Below the pieces are notes generated by a model, which saw nothing but the letters and a program-made list of their open reading frames with translations, ran no database searches and was not told the origin of the DNA. 64,000 nucleotides of DNA from Acidobacteriaceae bacterium KBS 83 (GTDB lineage: Bacteria > Acidobacteriota > Terriglobia > Terriglobales > Acidobacteriaceae): NCBI GenBank assembly GCA_000381585.1, contig KB906742.1, forward strand, positions 1 through 64,000. The letters run 5' to 3'. Positions 1 to 9,609 of this stretch are shown here, piece by piece; position 1 is the first letter of the stretch; each line of letters begins with the position of its first letter. The position numbers and the translations under genes are program-made.

Positions 1-2923
1 TGATGATTTCCGAGGCAAAGGTGCCCGCCTCGATGATGCTTTCCGTCCCTTTGCGAACTTGCGTCAGATCGGGCGGGTCGCGCTGAAGCCATCGCAAAGA
101 TGCCTTGGCATTATTGGTTGTGGCCGTGATGGGCTGTGCGAGTTCGTGCGAGATGGAGGCGACCAGTTCTCCCAACGTGCTCACCCGATTGATATGTGCC
201 AGATCGGCCTCGAGTTGTCGCAATTTCTCGCGCTCTTGTTCTGCACGCTTGCGATCCTCAATGTCCGTCGCCACTGCACACCACTTCACGATCTTGCCCC
301 GGTTATCGCGCAGTGGCCTGGCGCGCGTCTGGAACCAGCGATAGGCTCCGTCCGATCCGCGCCGAAGCCGCGCTTCATAATCCAGCGGTTCGCCAGTCAT
401 CCGCGACTCGCGCCATCGTTCGGTGAGACGCTTGAGATCGCCGGGGTGAATCGCCACCTCCCATCCTGAACCTGAGGCCTGTTCCGAACTCAAGCCCGTG
501 TACTCAAGCCATCCCCTGTTGAAGAACGTGCGATTGCCATTGGGCTCGGCAACGAAAGCCAAGGCAGGCATAGTTTCTACCGCGTCGCGGAATTTCTTCT
601 CCTGCTCTTGCAACTGATGGACGCGCCATCGATATATGCCGGCCACCAGCAAGCCGATCATAGCTAGGGCGCTCAGTCGAAACCAAGTTGTTTCGTAAAG
701 AAAGGGCTGCTGAATCACACTGTAGACGATGCCGCCACGATCCCACACGCCGTCGCGATTGCAGGCCCGTATATGAAATGAGCGAGCGCCAACCGGAATA
801 CTGTTGTAGATCGCGGTTCGAGTGGAGTCAGCGTCCAGCCATAAGGGATCGACACCGTCCAGCCGGTATTGAAGGCGGATTTTCTCCGGAGATACTAGAT
901 CGACGGCAGTAAAGTGGAATTCCACGTGGTATGTGCCTGGAGGCAGTACGAGTTCCCGGCCGGGCGATGCTTTTGTTCGTCCCACGTCCACCTCTTCCAT
1001 ATAGATCGCGGGTTTGTGATTGGTACGCTGGAACCGCTGTCGATCCAGTCTCGCCAGGCCCTTCACCGTCGCGACCCAAAGAGTATCGTCGGACGTTATC
1101 GCCATATTGGGCTGGCCCCAGCTATCACATTCCCTCGAATTCATCCCGTCATCCGGGCCAAATGAGCTATACTCCAGCGGTAACTCGCGGTCCTGCTCGG
1201 CATGCCTGAGACCGCCTGCCGCAACCCGGAAGATGCCTTGTCGCCCACTGAACCAAAGGTCGTGCCGGCCGGACTCGATCATGCTGCCCCACGCGAGCGT
1301 CTCGTTCACGCTAACGAATCGATTGTCCTTAAGACGGCTAATTCCATTGACCTCTGAAAATGCATAGAGATCACCCGATGAGTCCTCTCGTAGAGTATGG
1401 AACAGTGCATTGCTGGACCTGGCGTCCCGTGGAACAGTCACAAAACGGTCGCCAACAAGCCGATCGACGCCCACACTTGTCCCGACCCAAATAGTGCCGC
1501 TGCGATCCTGATAGATAGTCGTGATCAGATCGCTTGAAAGCCCATCGGCTACCGAATAATTGCGGAAATGCCCATTCTGCATGTGGCTCAAGCCGGCCGA
1601 GGTCGCAATCCAGAGTGATCCATCCCGAGCGGCGACAATGCATACCACGATGTTGTTGGGCAGGCCCTGCTGTTCGGTGTACTGGGTGAAATGACCATCC
1701 CGAAAACGATACAGCCCGCCGCTCCAGGTTCCAATCCAAAGGTTCTGCTCGGTGTCTTCAGCCATAGTCCACACACATGAGTTCGAGAGTCCATCCTTCT
1801 CGTTGTAATTGTGGAAGCGCTTTCCATCAAACCGTGAGATTCCACCGCAGTTGTTGCCGACCCAGAGTGTTCCGTCATGGCTCCGCAGCACGGTACGGAT
1901 TGTGTTATTCGGAAGTCCATCAGATGCCGTGTACATCGAGACAGCGCGATCTTTGAATCGGACAAGCCCCTCGTTCACATTACTGACCCACAAGTCGCCT
2001 TCCCGATCAGAGTAGGCAAACCTTGCTGTTGCGTCTAAATTCGGCAACAGAGGTTCAAGGCCGGCAGCACTGACACGGAAGAGGCCCGATTGGGCAATGA
2101 CCCAGATACTCCCTTGCGGATCCTCGTAAACGCGCCACGCTCCGCCGTGAGGTAAACCGTAAGGTTCAATCCTCGTGATACGCCCGCCAACGCGACGCGC
2201 GACACCTTTGTTCGTGCAAAACCAGGTAACCCCTTCGTGATCCTCGAATACGTGAAAAACTGAGGTCGTGGAGACACCCAGTTCTTGGGCCATCTCGGGA
2301 TGGGGAATGATTCGCGCCCCGTCCCATTCCACAAATCCGTGGCTCGTGATGATAAGCAGATGACCATCCGAGCTTTCCTCGATTCGGCTGATCAAGTCGT
2401 GCGGGATAATCGAAGAGAAGTTACCCCGATCGAATCGGTACAGTCCTCCGCTGGTTCCTACCCACAACGTGCCGGCGCGGCTCCGGTGAATGCATAAGAT
2501 CTGATCACTCTGACCCACACCCACGTGGTACATGGTCACAAGCGCGCGATCGAAGTGATCCAGAGCAGCGCTCGGCATACGCGCCAGACCGGCATCGGTT
2601 CCGACCCAGAGGTCGCCTTCCGGTGTCGTCAATAAGGACCGCACCGGGATTTGCTGTGCCACTCCGCGCCCAATGTTTGTTGGCGTGAAATGCTGTCCGT
2701 CGAACCTGGCTAGTCCAGCTTCAGTCCCGACCCAAAGGAATCCGTTCTGGGTTTGTAGAATGGCATGCACTTCGTTGGCAGGAAGCCCGTCGTCCATGGT
2801 GAAATTCTTGCGGAGATAGCTACTGGCCGGCTGGCTCGGGTCAAGTGCGAGCCCACGGCACGTGGCGATCATGATGACGACAACACAAACCGCAGCTGAC
2901 TGAAACTTGAGTTTTCGTTGCAT
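1..2923 (-). CDS. Reg_prop/Y_Y_Y/PAS sensor histidine kinase (C-terminus beyond window)
   Basis: The reading frame is open from an ATG at 2923 to the window edge, 974 codons without a stop, so the C-terminal catalytic part lies outside. Residues 1-27 look like a signal peptide. Repeated units of the form G-L-W-x-G-T-x-x-G-L over residues 35-660 are the two-component-regulator propeller. A Y_Y_Y domain follows, then one membrane segment near residue 750, a PAS domain (about 778-880) and an H-box, SISHELAQP, with the phospho-acceptor His near residue 925. By family it is a membrane sensor with a periplasmic propeller that senses an unknown ligand and phosphorylates a partner regulator. An in-frame ATG at 3001 is possible, but the signal peptide fits 2923. 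The cognate regulator is not in the window. Confidence 0.9.
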   Translation of the reverse strand, partial: MQRKLKFQSAAVCVVVIMIATCRGLALDPSQPASSYLRKNFTMDDGLPANEVHAILQTQNGFLWVGTEAGLARFDGQHFTPTNIGRGVAQQIPVRSLLTTPEGDLWVGTDAGLARMPSAALDHFDRALVTMYHVGVGQSDQILCIHRSRAGTLWVGTSGGLYRFDRGNFSSIIPHDLISRIEESSDGHLLIITSHGFVEWDGARIIPHPEMAQELGVSTTSVFHVFEDHEGVTWFCTNKGVARRVGGRITRIEPYGLPHGGAWRVYEDPQGSIWVIAQSGLFRVSAAGLEPLLPNLDATARFAYSDREGDLWVSNVNEGLVRFKDRAVSMYTASDGLPNNTIRTVLRSHDGTLWVGNNCGGISRFDGKRFHNYNEKDGLSNSCVWTMAEDTEQNLWIGTWSGGLYRFRDGHFTQYTEQQGLPNNIVVCIVAARDGSLWIATSAGLSHMQNGHFRNYSVADGLSSDLITTIYQDRSGTIWVGTSVGVDRLVGDRFVTVPRDARSSNALFHTLREDSSGDLYAFSEVNGISRLKDNRFVSVNETLAWGSMIESGRHDLWFSGRQGIFRVAAGGLRHAEQDRELPLEYSSFGPDDGMNSRECDSWGQPNMAITSDDTLWVATVKGLARLDRQRFQRTNHKPAIYMEEVDVGRTKASPGRELVLPPGTYHVEFHFTAVDLVSPEKIRLQYRLDGVDPLWLDADSTRTAIYNSIPVGARSFHIRACNRDGVWDRGGIVYSVIQQPFLYETTWFRLSALAMIGLLVAGIYRWRVHQLQEQEKKFRDAVETMPALAFVAEPNGNRTFFNRGWLEYTGLSSEQASGSGWEVAIHPGDLKRLTERWRESRMTGEPLDYEARLRRGSDGAYRWFQTRARPLRDNRGKIVKWCAVATDIEDRKRAEQEREKLRQLEADLAHINRVSTLGELVASISHELAQPITATTNNAKASLRWLQRDPPDLTQVRKGTESIIEAGTFASEII

Positions 2924-3102
2924 ACGGCGGCGATGGCCGACTTCTGGGATGCAGGAAGGTGGAACTCCGTGTTTCAAGTCAGGCTTTGCAAGATCGTTCA
3001 TATTCCTAGGCCTCGCCAATCTCTAGCTATGCTTCGAACGGGCAAGAGCTCCTTCTTCTTTAGACCAGCCCGTGAGCGGCGCGATGTTAGTGCCTCAGGC
3101 AA

Positions 3103-3315
3103 TCAAGTGTGATGACTCCGTGACCTGGATCGGCCAGAGATCATGTCGACTCTTTCTCGTCCACGTTGCGCCGCCGGCGGAATATGGGTGAACTCGATCG
3201 AAGGTCCGGAATTGGCTTTATGCGACTGGCAACTGTTCAGCGCAATGCAGAAAACCAGCAGTAGCGATCGCGGCAAGAAATTGGAACCAACAGTCGCAGT
3301 TGCATGTGACCCCAC
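3103..3315 (-). pseudogene. 5' remnant of an acidobacterial secreted protein
   Basis: A 70-codon frame starting GTG has a hydrophobic stretch ending in LNSC, like a lipoprotein signal, followed by PSIEFTHIPPAAQ and GRERVDMISGR. From memory, this start belongs to longer acidobacterial proteins in which ISGR is followed by VTGARPGQ and a long domain. Here the match stops at ISGR and the frame ends shortly after. I read it as a truncated 5' fragment just upstream of the sensor kinase, on the same strand. The assignment rests on recalled similarity and should be checked. Confidence 0.45.
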
Positions 3316-3534
3316 AATAGACTGCCGGATGCGCGAGGTGAGAGGCCCTGCAGAGTACTTTGACCGAAATCTTACCGCACTGAGCCCCGGTATGCACCTT
3401 CAACGAGGTCCGACCACTGGAGGCCAAGTATTCCATGGCCCTGCTCACTGATTGCGGGCGAGTCACAGGTAAACCGGAATTTATGCGGGGCGAGCAAGCC
3501 GGGCTAGACTCGATTTATGAGATAGGTTCTAGAC
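3316..3534. other. intergenic, no gene seen
   Basis: Only overlapping short frames on both strands without a convincing ribosome-binding site or family match. It separates the secreted-protein fragment from the decayed cassette copy. Confidence 0.5.
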
Positions 3535-3815
3535 ACCCTGAAACTCGGACATCGAGAGATTCGCACCGGCCGACCTCGAGGGCTTTTTTTCCTATGTTCC
3601 ATAGTCAGCATCTTTCGCTTCAGGTAAGGGTTGATTCTCTGCTCGACCGAGTACGGAAACGGCTTCCGCGAAAACGCAACGTTGATGCATTGGCGTGAGC
3701 CTGATGAGTCCGGCGGTCCCCAGATATGGCGGTTCCGAAATTCGGCAAAATCGAGCTCTGCTGGATCCATCGACCAGGAATCAACAAACAGGGCCGCCCG
3801 TGTAATTGCCATCAT
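3535..3815 (-). pseudogene. Decayed copy of the gene at 54613-55131
   Basis: From the ATG at 3815 the frame encodes a sequence nearly identical to the N-terminal third of the intact protein at 54613-55131, including MAITRAALF, SWSMDPAELDF and HIWGPPDSSGSR. The copies stay aligned through KPFPYSVEQRINPY. A one-base change near 3612 then shifts the frame, a short deletion follows, and the remaining two thirds of the gene is absent. Function unknown. It is divergent from the Lys/Arg-rich frame at 3917, the same arrangement as the second copy. Confidence 0.8.
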
Positions 3816-3916
3816 AGCCTCCAATACTGCCGTGAACCCCTCGCTGAGATGGGAACCAGCTCCTACCCCAGGCACGGTTGATATCTGTAAGCGTGACCGT
3901 TTGCTATAGTGTTTCG

Positions 3917-4143
3917 GTGAAACAACTGAAATCCTCGCCGCTCTTGATGCCGAAATTGCACGTCTTCAGGAAGCCCGAAATGCCCTAGCTGGCTTATCCG
4001 CCGCAAAGCGAAGAGGCCGGCCCTCGGCATCCGCCTCACCGAACAAGTCCAACACGAGGAAACGAGCTCTCTCCGCTGAGGCTCGCGAGAGAATTGCCGC
4101 TGCACAGCGGAATCGCTGGGCCAAGCAGAAGAAGTCGGCCTAG
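3917..4143 (+). pseudogene. Frameshifted copy of the Lys/Arg-rich small protein at 55231
   Basis: Apart from its first two codons this encodes TEILAALDAEIARLQEARN, then a Lys/Arg/Ser-rich middle and the end RWAKQKKSA, closely matching the intact 75-residue protein at 55231-55458. The intact copy begins GTG AAA ACA ACT; here one A is missing after GTG, so the natural start is out of frame. Reading upstream in the coding frame meets a TAG with no usable start codon. The rest of the frame is clean, so the lesion may be recent. Confidence 0.75.
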
Positions 4144-4232
4144 CTGCTCACGCCGATCTTCCGCGAGACGATCTGCAGCGGCTTGTTAGCCACCACAGTT
4201 CTGCGCAGCTTGCGCAATTGGCGAGGCGTGTT
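4140..4232 (-). pseudogene. 3' scrap of a TPR gene (copy of the one at 55463)
   Basis: On the minus strand this reads KPLQIVSRKI before a stop. The intact TPR protein at 55463-56026 ends QPLQVVARKIA. Similarity stops after about 30 codons. It marks the right-hand limit of the duplicated cassette. Confidence 0.6.
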
Positions 4233-4250
4233 TCGGTAGAGTTTACCTAT

Positions 4251-5333
4251 TTAAGTTCGTTTGACGATAAATACCGTTTTGTCGTCAATCATGTCCACTT
4301 CGCCGTTTTGCCGGAGCTGCTCATCCTGCTTTACCGCATGATCTAGCAATGCTTTGCAGATCTCCTTCGCCGGTTCGCGGTGGTGTTCATCCATGACCCC
4401 CTCCAGTAGCTTGCGAGCCTGTTTGTCGCTGCCGTCATAAACTCCATCGGTATAGAGAACCAAAACATCTCCCGGACTCATCAGTGTGATCTCACCGAGA
4501 TCTGAGGAGCCGAACTCTGCTTGCCGGAAGTTCAAAGAGTAGTACTTCTTATGATCCGGGTTATTTGCAGGGATCTGCAAACCGAGCGGAAGAAATTGCA
4601 CCATCCGGCTTTCGTGGATGTTCATGAACTTGCGATACTCCGCCGAATAAACCAGCGGTGGAGGATGCCCGAAATTCGCGAAACGAAAATGACCGCCGGG
4701 GAGAACCTCGCCATATATCATCGTTGCGATTTCGCGTACGCCATCCTTCTCGACGATTCCTAAGGCGTTGCGGGCGGTCTTCGATAGCGCCAGTCGCAGG
4801 TTGATGTTTTCGAGCAGCATGGGTGTTGGTCTGCCGAATCGATCCAGATCGGCAAGCATTAAGGCATGGAATGTGTCGTGCACCGTAGAGGCAATCTTGG
4901 CCGAGATGATTCCATGCCCCTGTGCATCTACCACCAGAGCACCCGCCGTCGAATAAAGATCACGCAACTCTTCCGCAACCCGCACCTGCTCGGAGCTTTT
5001 CGCGAATCGATACTCTCCTTCCATTTCGGGCCTGTAGCCGGGCGTTGTTTTCAGCCACTCTACCTGGTCGTCGACCGCATTGCGTGAGAGAACTCCTGGA
5101 GGAGGCGGTTCAAGAAACTCTCTCGACAGCCGTTGGGCCTGCTGAATGCGTGCGTCAATGTCGTAACGCTGTTGAAAATTGATGTATTCAAAGAGGTCGC
5201 CACCCACAGTTCCGGCAGGAATGGAATTCCCGAACATCTCAATACCCGAAATGTGCGGAATCTCCCCTTCCACCGGCATTAGCCGCTTCCGCAGGTATTC
5301 ATCGATGCTCAGAGCTGTGCGTGCGTTTGTCAT
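4251..5333 (-). CDS. PP2C-family serine phosphatase, SpoIIE/RsbU type
   Basis: The protein has the SpoIIE-like PP2C motifs in order: GGDLFEY, VVDAQGHGI, ANFGHPPPLVY, LVLYTDGVYDGSD and DDKTVFIVKR. The Asp residues in these motifs bind the catalytic metals. It has no visible membrane, PAS, GAF or response-regulator domain, so the roughly 100 residues before GGD may be the sensory part. I chose the ATG at 5333 (MTNARTALS); the frame continues upstream to a TTG at 5498 but that extension looks non-coding. Such proteins usually dephosphorylate anti-sigma-factor antagonists in partner-switching pathways. A STAS-like protein is encoded at 18505, too far away to claim a link. Confidence 0.88.
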   Translation of the reverse strand: MTNARTALSIDEYLRKRLMPVEGEIPHISGIEMFGNSIPAGTVGGDLFEYINFQQRYDIDARIQQAQRLSREFLEPPPPGVLSRNAVDDQVEWLKTTPGYRPEMEGEYRFAKSSEQVRVAEELRDLYSTAGALVVDAQGHGIISAKIASTVHDTFHALMLADLDRFGRPTPMLLENINLRLALSKTARNALGIVEKDGVREIATMIYGEVLPGGHFRFANFGHPPPLVYSAEYRKFMNIHESRMVQFLPLGLQIPANNPDHKKYYSLNFRQAEFGSSDLGEITLMSPGDVLVLYTDGVYDGSDKQARKLLEGVMDEHHREPAKEICKALLDHAVKQDEQLRQNGEVDMIDDKTVFIVKRT

Positions 5334-5551
5334 AGTGGAATCTCGCGCGGATGTGTTTTGAACATGCTTGTCTCTTCTGAAGACGGGTGACGCTTCCCGG
5401 TGCGTCGGTTTTAGATTAATTTCCTGAAGGTCCCAGCATTGGCTCATTACACATGGTCCACTCGGAAGGGCGAGACGGCAATCTCGTTCCTGACTCAAAA
5501 AAGCCCTCTCAATCTCTTCCTGCTCCGCCGAGGGCCGGGATCGCGGTCAGA

Positions 5552-5905
5552 TTATCCCTCCGCCGCCTTGATTTTCTCGTTCAGGGCCCGATCCTCGAAA
5601 TTCGTCTTGAGAACTTCCGCCGATGTAGATAACTCCACTCGGAGATCATGCACTGTGCAAATCTGCACCTTGCCGGCGCGAACCCGATAGTCCAGTGGGG
5701 GTCCTCCGGCCTGTTTATCCTGCCGCAGAAAGTGCAGGTGAAACCCCGCCACACCGATAACCTGCGCATAAGTCGTAGAACGAAATCCGGCCAAGGTCCC
5801 TTCCACATCGGTGAAGACGTTCTCTGCTTGATGTTTCGCTGCTTCTGTGAGCGGAGGAAACGGCCTGACCTGACGTAACGCCCCGACGATCGTGACTGCA
5901 GCAGT
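5552..5905 (-). pseudogene. C-terminal fragment of alpha-acetolactate decarboxylase
   Basis: The frame reads PFPPLTEAAKHQAE, then EGTLAGFRS, GFHLHFLRQD, AGGPPLDY and a normal C-terminus. These match the second half of alpha-acetolactate decarboxylase, including the His-x-His metal-ligand pair. A stop codon lies directly upstream of codon 1 of the fragment and the N-terminal half is missing from the flanking sequence. The intact enzyme converts acetolactate to acetoin; this fragment cannot. It has no operon partner. Confidence 0.75.
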
Positions 5906-6033
5906 TCAGCGCCCGTGCCTTGGCCAGGTGAATTGCAGGTTAGCGCACGACGGGCTTCGGGAGACTAGTTATCGGCTACCACGATTCTCTTAAAACATTG
6001 CTATCACTGATCCACTTTGGAACCTGGAGCCGT

Positions 6034-6228
6034 TCATATAGGGCCCTTAGGTCCGGCTAAAGCCGGTCTCGCTCGAAGTCGCAGCCGGCCACCGCCGTCC
6101 CGTCGGAACGCGTCCTTCCGATGAACCTCATCCTCCCGTTCGATCACGTCCGCCTGCCTGGCCCAGATAAACAGGTTCAACGCTTTGGCCAAAACCCCGA
6201 TCACCAGCACTTGTCCGTCTAATGACAT
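6034..6228 (-). CDS. Small hypothetical protein with an N-terminal hydrophobic segment
   Basis: 64 codons. An AGGGGAGA sequence lies 5-6 bases before the ATG, which is the main reason for calling it a gene. Residues 5-24 are hydrophobic, followed by a charged stretch (DVIEREDEVHRKDAF) and an Arg-rich tail. It could be a small membrane-anchored protein. No family recognised. Confidence 0.5.
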   Translation of the reverse strand: MSLDGQVLVIGVLAKALNLFIWARQADVIEREDEVHRKDAFRRDGGGRLRLRARPALAGPKGPI

Positions 6229-6338
6229 ATTCTCCCCTTATCGCTGAGACTTCCCTTTTTGTTAGTGCAAGGCAACGGCCATCCTCAGTCATTCAAATGA
6301 CAGAGGACCGGCGGACGTTCGAGGCGAATGAGGCTCAC

Positions 6339-6551
6339 CTATGCGGCACGATCGAACGACTGCCCTGTGTCGGTATCCAGCACCCGTGCTATTGGGTTGG
6401 CGTGGCTGAAGCGTACAAACACATCGTTCATCGTCTCTTGGATACGACTGTTCGGCCTATGCAGTGCTCGGGTTGCCCTGGAGGCAAGCTTGACAAGTAA
6501 AAAGCGATTTGGAACCTGCGTGATTGCCCCGAAGACCAATTTAGAGCGCAC
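6339..6551 (-). CDS. rpoZ: RNA polymerase omega subunit-like protein
   Basis: Starting at the GTG at 6551 (GGAG eight bases upstream) the 70-residue protein reads RSKLVFGAITQVPNRFLLV, then KLASRATRALHRPN, RIQETMND and VFVRFSHANP. The NRF-x-L-x-x-x-A-x-x-A/T-R pattern is that of bacterial omega subunits, and I recall acidobacterial omegas with the HRPN-T/S-RIQ element. Omega helps assemble RNA polymerase by binding beta-prime. The usual neighbour, gmk, is absent. This is recognition by motif only. Confidence 0.55.
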   Translation of the reverse strand: MRSKLVFGAITQVPNRFLLVKLASRATRALHRPNSRIQETMNDVFVRFSHANPIARVLDTDTGQSFDRAA

Positions 6552-7052
6552 TTGTAATTCTCCAAATGCATGCAAGGTCGTGAGTGTTCAGCGGCCTCGT
6601 ATGTTCAACCAATCCTCTTGCACTCGCGATGCCATAGTCGAAGGGAATGTCGAAGCGCTCCAATGTCATTGAAACGAGCGGACTTCTCATAGACGTCTGT
6701 GTGACATCGGTCCGGTTGGCCTGCCGACAGTTCGACAGAGGCCCAAATTTCGACGCGGGCGCGAAAGAAGGTGACCAGATTCTGGCATCCAATCGCTTCC
6801 CGTCTCACGTGGAAAGCGTCAGCCAACATTCAATGCCAATGCGGATTGACAGGCGTGCTCCAACCCGGGGGGTGGTTGGTTCCATGCCAAAATGTTCCAT
6901 CGCTCGTCCCGGAGCGGAACCTCGCAAAATCATCAGTCTTGTGAAGCCAGACGCTCCTTCAGGCACTTAGCGGCAAAGTCGCTCGTCGAATAGATCCATA
7001 ACAATCACTCGGTTGGCCACGCAGACGACGATTCAAAGAGGGAGATCTTCCC
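6552..7052. other. 500-bp stretch without a supportable gene
   Basis: Several frames of 70-107 codons overlap on both strands, but none has a convincing ribosome-binding site, domain or coding-like composition. It lies between the omega-like gene and the 3' end of the acyl-CoA operon. Confidence 0.45.
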
Positions 7053-8543
7053 TCAACTCACGGCACGCGTTTGATGAACCCAGAAGCAATCCCGAAGAAC
7101 TCTCTTCAATATCTTGCCAGAGCCACTCTTGGGTAAGTCGGTGTCCTGGAACTCGACCCGGCGCGGGATTTTGTAACTCGCGAGGCTCTGCCGGCAATGC
7201 GCGACAAGTTCGTCCGCTGTGAGTGCCATCCCAGGCTTCGGCACAACGCAGGCCATCACCAGTTCGCCCCACTTCGGATCAGGTATTCCGAAGACTGCGG
7301 CTTCACGAACTGCCGGATGCTCGTAGATGGCAGCTTCGACCTCACCGGAGTAAACATTCTCACCTCCGGTGACAATCATGTCTTTCAGGCGGTCCAAAAC
7401 ATAGAAATACCCCTGGGAATCCTGATAGCCGATGTCGCCAGTGCGAAACGAGCCGTTTCGAAATGCAAGCTCAGTTTCCTCCGGATTCTTCCAGTAGCCC
7501 CGCATGACGTTGGCGCCGCGAGCCACCAATTCACCTGGCTTACCAACTTCGACCTGTCTTCCTGATTCATCTGCGACCTGCAAATCAATTCCCACGGAAG
7601 GGCGGCCGCAGGACAAGAGCCGGTCCTGCGTGTGCTCGTGGTCCTGCAGACCCGTGAGGAATCCGGTCTCGCTGAGCCCGTAGACCTGAACCAGTTTGAC
7701 ATACGGCAGAAGCTTCCTCGTACGCTCGATGAGTTCAGGCGCCATGGGAGATCCGCCGTACGCAACAACCTCCAGGCTGCTTAGGTCGTACTTCCCGGCA
7801 TCCCGGAACTGAGTCAGCAAATTGATGATCGTCGGAACCAACACGGTGTGGCTAACACGCTCGCGCTCGACGGTCTCACAGAAGCTCTGGGGGTTGAATT
7901 TTGGAATGGTGAACTGGGATGCGCCGACCGCAGATGCCGCGAACATTGCCGGGAAGTCTGCGATGTGAAAAATCGGTGCGGCATGGAGATAGATGCCCCC
8001 TTTCGTGTATCGCATCCAGTAACTGAAGTTGTGGATATCGGTCAAGATGTTCGCATGGGTTACCATCACGCCCTTGGGCCGGCCGGTCGTTCCACTCGTG
8101 TAAATGAGAGCAAGAATCGCTTCCGGGTCGTAGCAGACTTCTGGAGGAAGTTCGTCTCGAGTTTCCAGGGGATCTTGATCGACCACCCTCTGCCAGGGTA
8201 TCGGTTCTGTTGGGGTTGGCAACGACGAATGACGGACCAGCCCATGCGGAGTCGCGTCGGCGAGTATCCGATCAATCTCCACCTGAGATAGGCGAGTGTT
8301 TATCGGAACCGCTGTGACTCCAAGCCAGCTACACGCGTACACCAACTCGATGTACTCGGGACTATTCGGCAAAAGAAGGGCGAGACGGTCTCCAGCATTG
8401 AAACCATGCGCGCTGAGTGCGGCCGCTATGCCCTTGACACGATCTTCCAGCTCGGAGAAGGATAAGCGAGTGCCCCCGGGAGCAAACGCCGTTCGCCCCG
8501 AATAGTATCGTGCAGCGCGGCCAAGTGAATGGACATAAATCAT
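7053..8543 (-). CDS. Acyl-CoA synthetase (AMP-forming, FadD/CaiC-like)
   Basis: 496 residues with the ANL-superfamily motifs: the P-loop YTSGTTGRPKG near residue 155, the YGLSET A5 motif, the RTGDIG A7 motif and PKSGSGKILK with the catalytic Lys near the C-terminus. It activates a carboxylic acid to its CoA thioester through an acyl-adenylate; the substrate cannot be told from sequence. A GGGAG lies six bases before the ATG. It is the last gene of the minus-strand acyl-CoA operon, 52 bp after the 3-hydroxyacyl-CoA dehydrogenase, and probably supplies substrate for the dehydrogenase and hydratases encoded upstream. Confidence 0.93.
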   Translation of the reverse strand: MIYVHSLGRAARYYSGRTAFAPGGTRLSFSELEDRVKGIAAALSAHGFNAGDRLALLLPNSPEYIELVYACSWLGVTAVPINTRLSQVEIDRILADATPHGLVRHSSLPTPTEPIPWQRVVDQDPLETRDELPPEVCYDPEAILALIYTSGTTGRPKGVMVTHANILTDIHNFSYWMRYTKGGIYLHAAPIFHIADFPAMFAASAVGASQFTIPKFNPQSFCETVERERVSHTVLVPTIINLLTQFRDAGKYDLSSLEVVAYGGSPMAPELIERTRKLLPYVKLVQVYGLSETGFLTGLQDHEHTQDRLLSCGRPSVGIDLQVADESGRQVEVGKPGELVARGANVMRGYWKNPEETELAFRNGSFRTGDIGYQDSQGYFYVLDRLKDMIVTGGENVYSGEVEAAIYEHPAVREAAVFGIPDPKWGELVMACVVPKPGMALTADELVAHCRQSLASYKIPRRVEFQDTDLPKSGSGKILKRVLRDCFWVHQTRAVS

Positions 8544-8595
8544 TGCTTGCTCCCAGGAATTTGGACATCTGCCATGTGGACACGGTCGCTGCGCT

Positions 8596-9588
8596 TCATG
8601 CGCTCACAGGCTGTTTCGCTCCTCTGGACATCGCTGCCTGAGCTTCCTTCTCGCCCTTCGAGCGCGTGGCGAGCAATTCCAGCAGCATGGCATCGCGTTC
8701 GCGCTCGAGTTCGTCAATCGAGCGGTCGCCCGCCTCGTTCTGTACTCCCTCAATAATCGTTTGCTTAACCTCGGGGCTAAACTCAGTGAGTTTCCCGAGA
8801 TCTTTCGACCATGTCGCTAACGGACCAGAGAGGTGCTCCATAAAGTGCTGAATGCCGCCTTGACCGCCGCCCAAATGAAACAGCAGGCTCGGCCCCATGA
8901 CACCCCACCGCAGCCCTGGCCCCCAACACACTGCTGCATCCGCGTCAGTAACATCGAGCACACCCTGCTCGATCAGGTACACGATTTCGCGATAGAGGGC
9001 GGCTTGCAGACGATTCGCGACGTGGCCGACAACCTCTTTGCGGACATGGATCGGTTTTTTGCCAATCGATGCGTAGAAGGAGATCGCCTGCTCGACGGTT
9101 CGCGGTGATGTTTTCTCGCCTGCAACAATCTCGACCAGAGGGATGACGTGAGGAGGATTAAAAGGGTGTCCGATCACGCAACGTTCGGGATGCCTGCACG
9201 CCGACTGCATCACGCTCATGGTCAACCCGGATGAACTCGATGCGATGATTGAATCTTCCGGGGTCGCAGCGTCCATATCCGCGAACAACTTTATCTTGAA
9301 GTCCTGGCGTTCGGGGCCGTTCTCCTGAACCAGGTCGGCGTCCGCGAGCGCCTTCTTCATGTCGGTCGTGAACTGCAGATGCTCGCGCGATGCGTTCGGG
9401 GAAAGCCCGATCACGGTCAGGTCTTTCCAAGCGGCATCAATGAACTTGCGCAGGTTTGCTTCTGCGTTCGTCGCTGGGTCCGTAGCGGTGACGTTGAACC
9501 CACGTGCCAGGTACAAGGCTGCCCAACTCGCGCCAATTGCGCCCGTACCGACAATTGCTATATTCCGAATCTGCTTGTTCTTTAACAT
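8596..9588 (-). CDS. 3-hydroxyacyl-CoA dehydrogenase family protein
   Basis: A Rossmann motif, GTGAIGASWA, is near residue 14, and ASSSSGLTMS, GHPFNPPHVIPLVE and the catalytic-type His-Glu arrangement follow, then the C-terminal helical domain. About 330 residues is the single-domain size (HBDH, L-carnitine dehydrogenase and lambda-crystallin group). It oxidises a 3-hydroxy group with NAD. I chose the ATG at 9588, with GGAGAG upstream, over the ATG at 9603, which has no ribosome-binding site. The type II NADH dehydrogenase just upstream could reoxidise its NADH. The carnitine-dehydrogenase-like sequence and the CaiB-type transferase leave open a carnitine-like substrate. Confidence 0.9.
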   Translation of the reverse strand: MLKNKQIRNIAIVGTGAIGASWAALYLARGFNVTATDPATNAEANLRKFIDAAWKDLTVIGLSPNASREHLQFTTDMKKALADADLVQENGPERQDFKIKLFADMDAATPEDSIIASSSSGLTMSVMQSACRHPERCVIGHPFNPPHVIPLVEIVAGEKTSPRTVEQAISFYASIGKKPIHVRKEVVGHVANRLQAALYREIVYLIEQGVLDVTDADAAVCWGPGLRWGVMGPSLLFHLGGGQGGIQHFMEHLSGPLATWSKDLGKLTEFSPEVKQTIIEGVQNEAGDRSIDELERERDAMLLELLATRSKGEKEAQAAMSRGAKQPVSA

Positions 9589-9609
9589 CGGTATGCTCTC
9601 CATTCTTGT

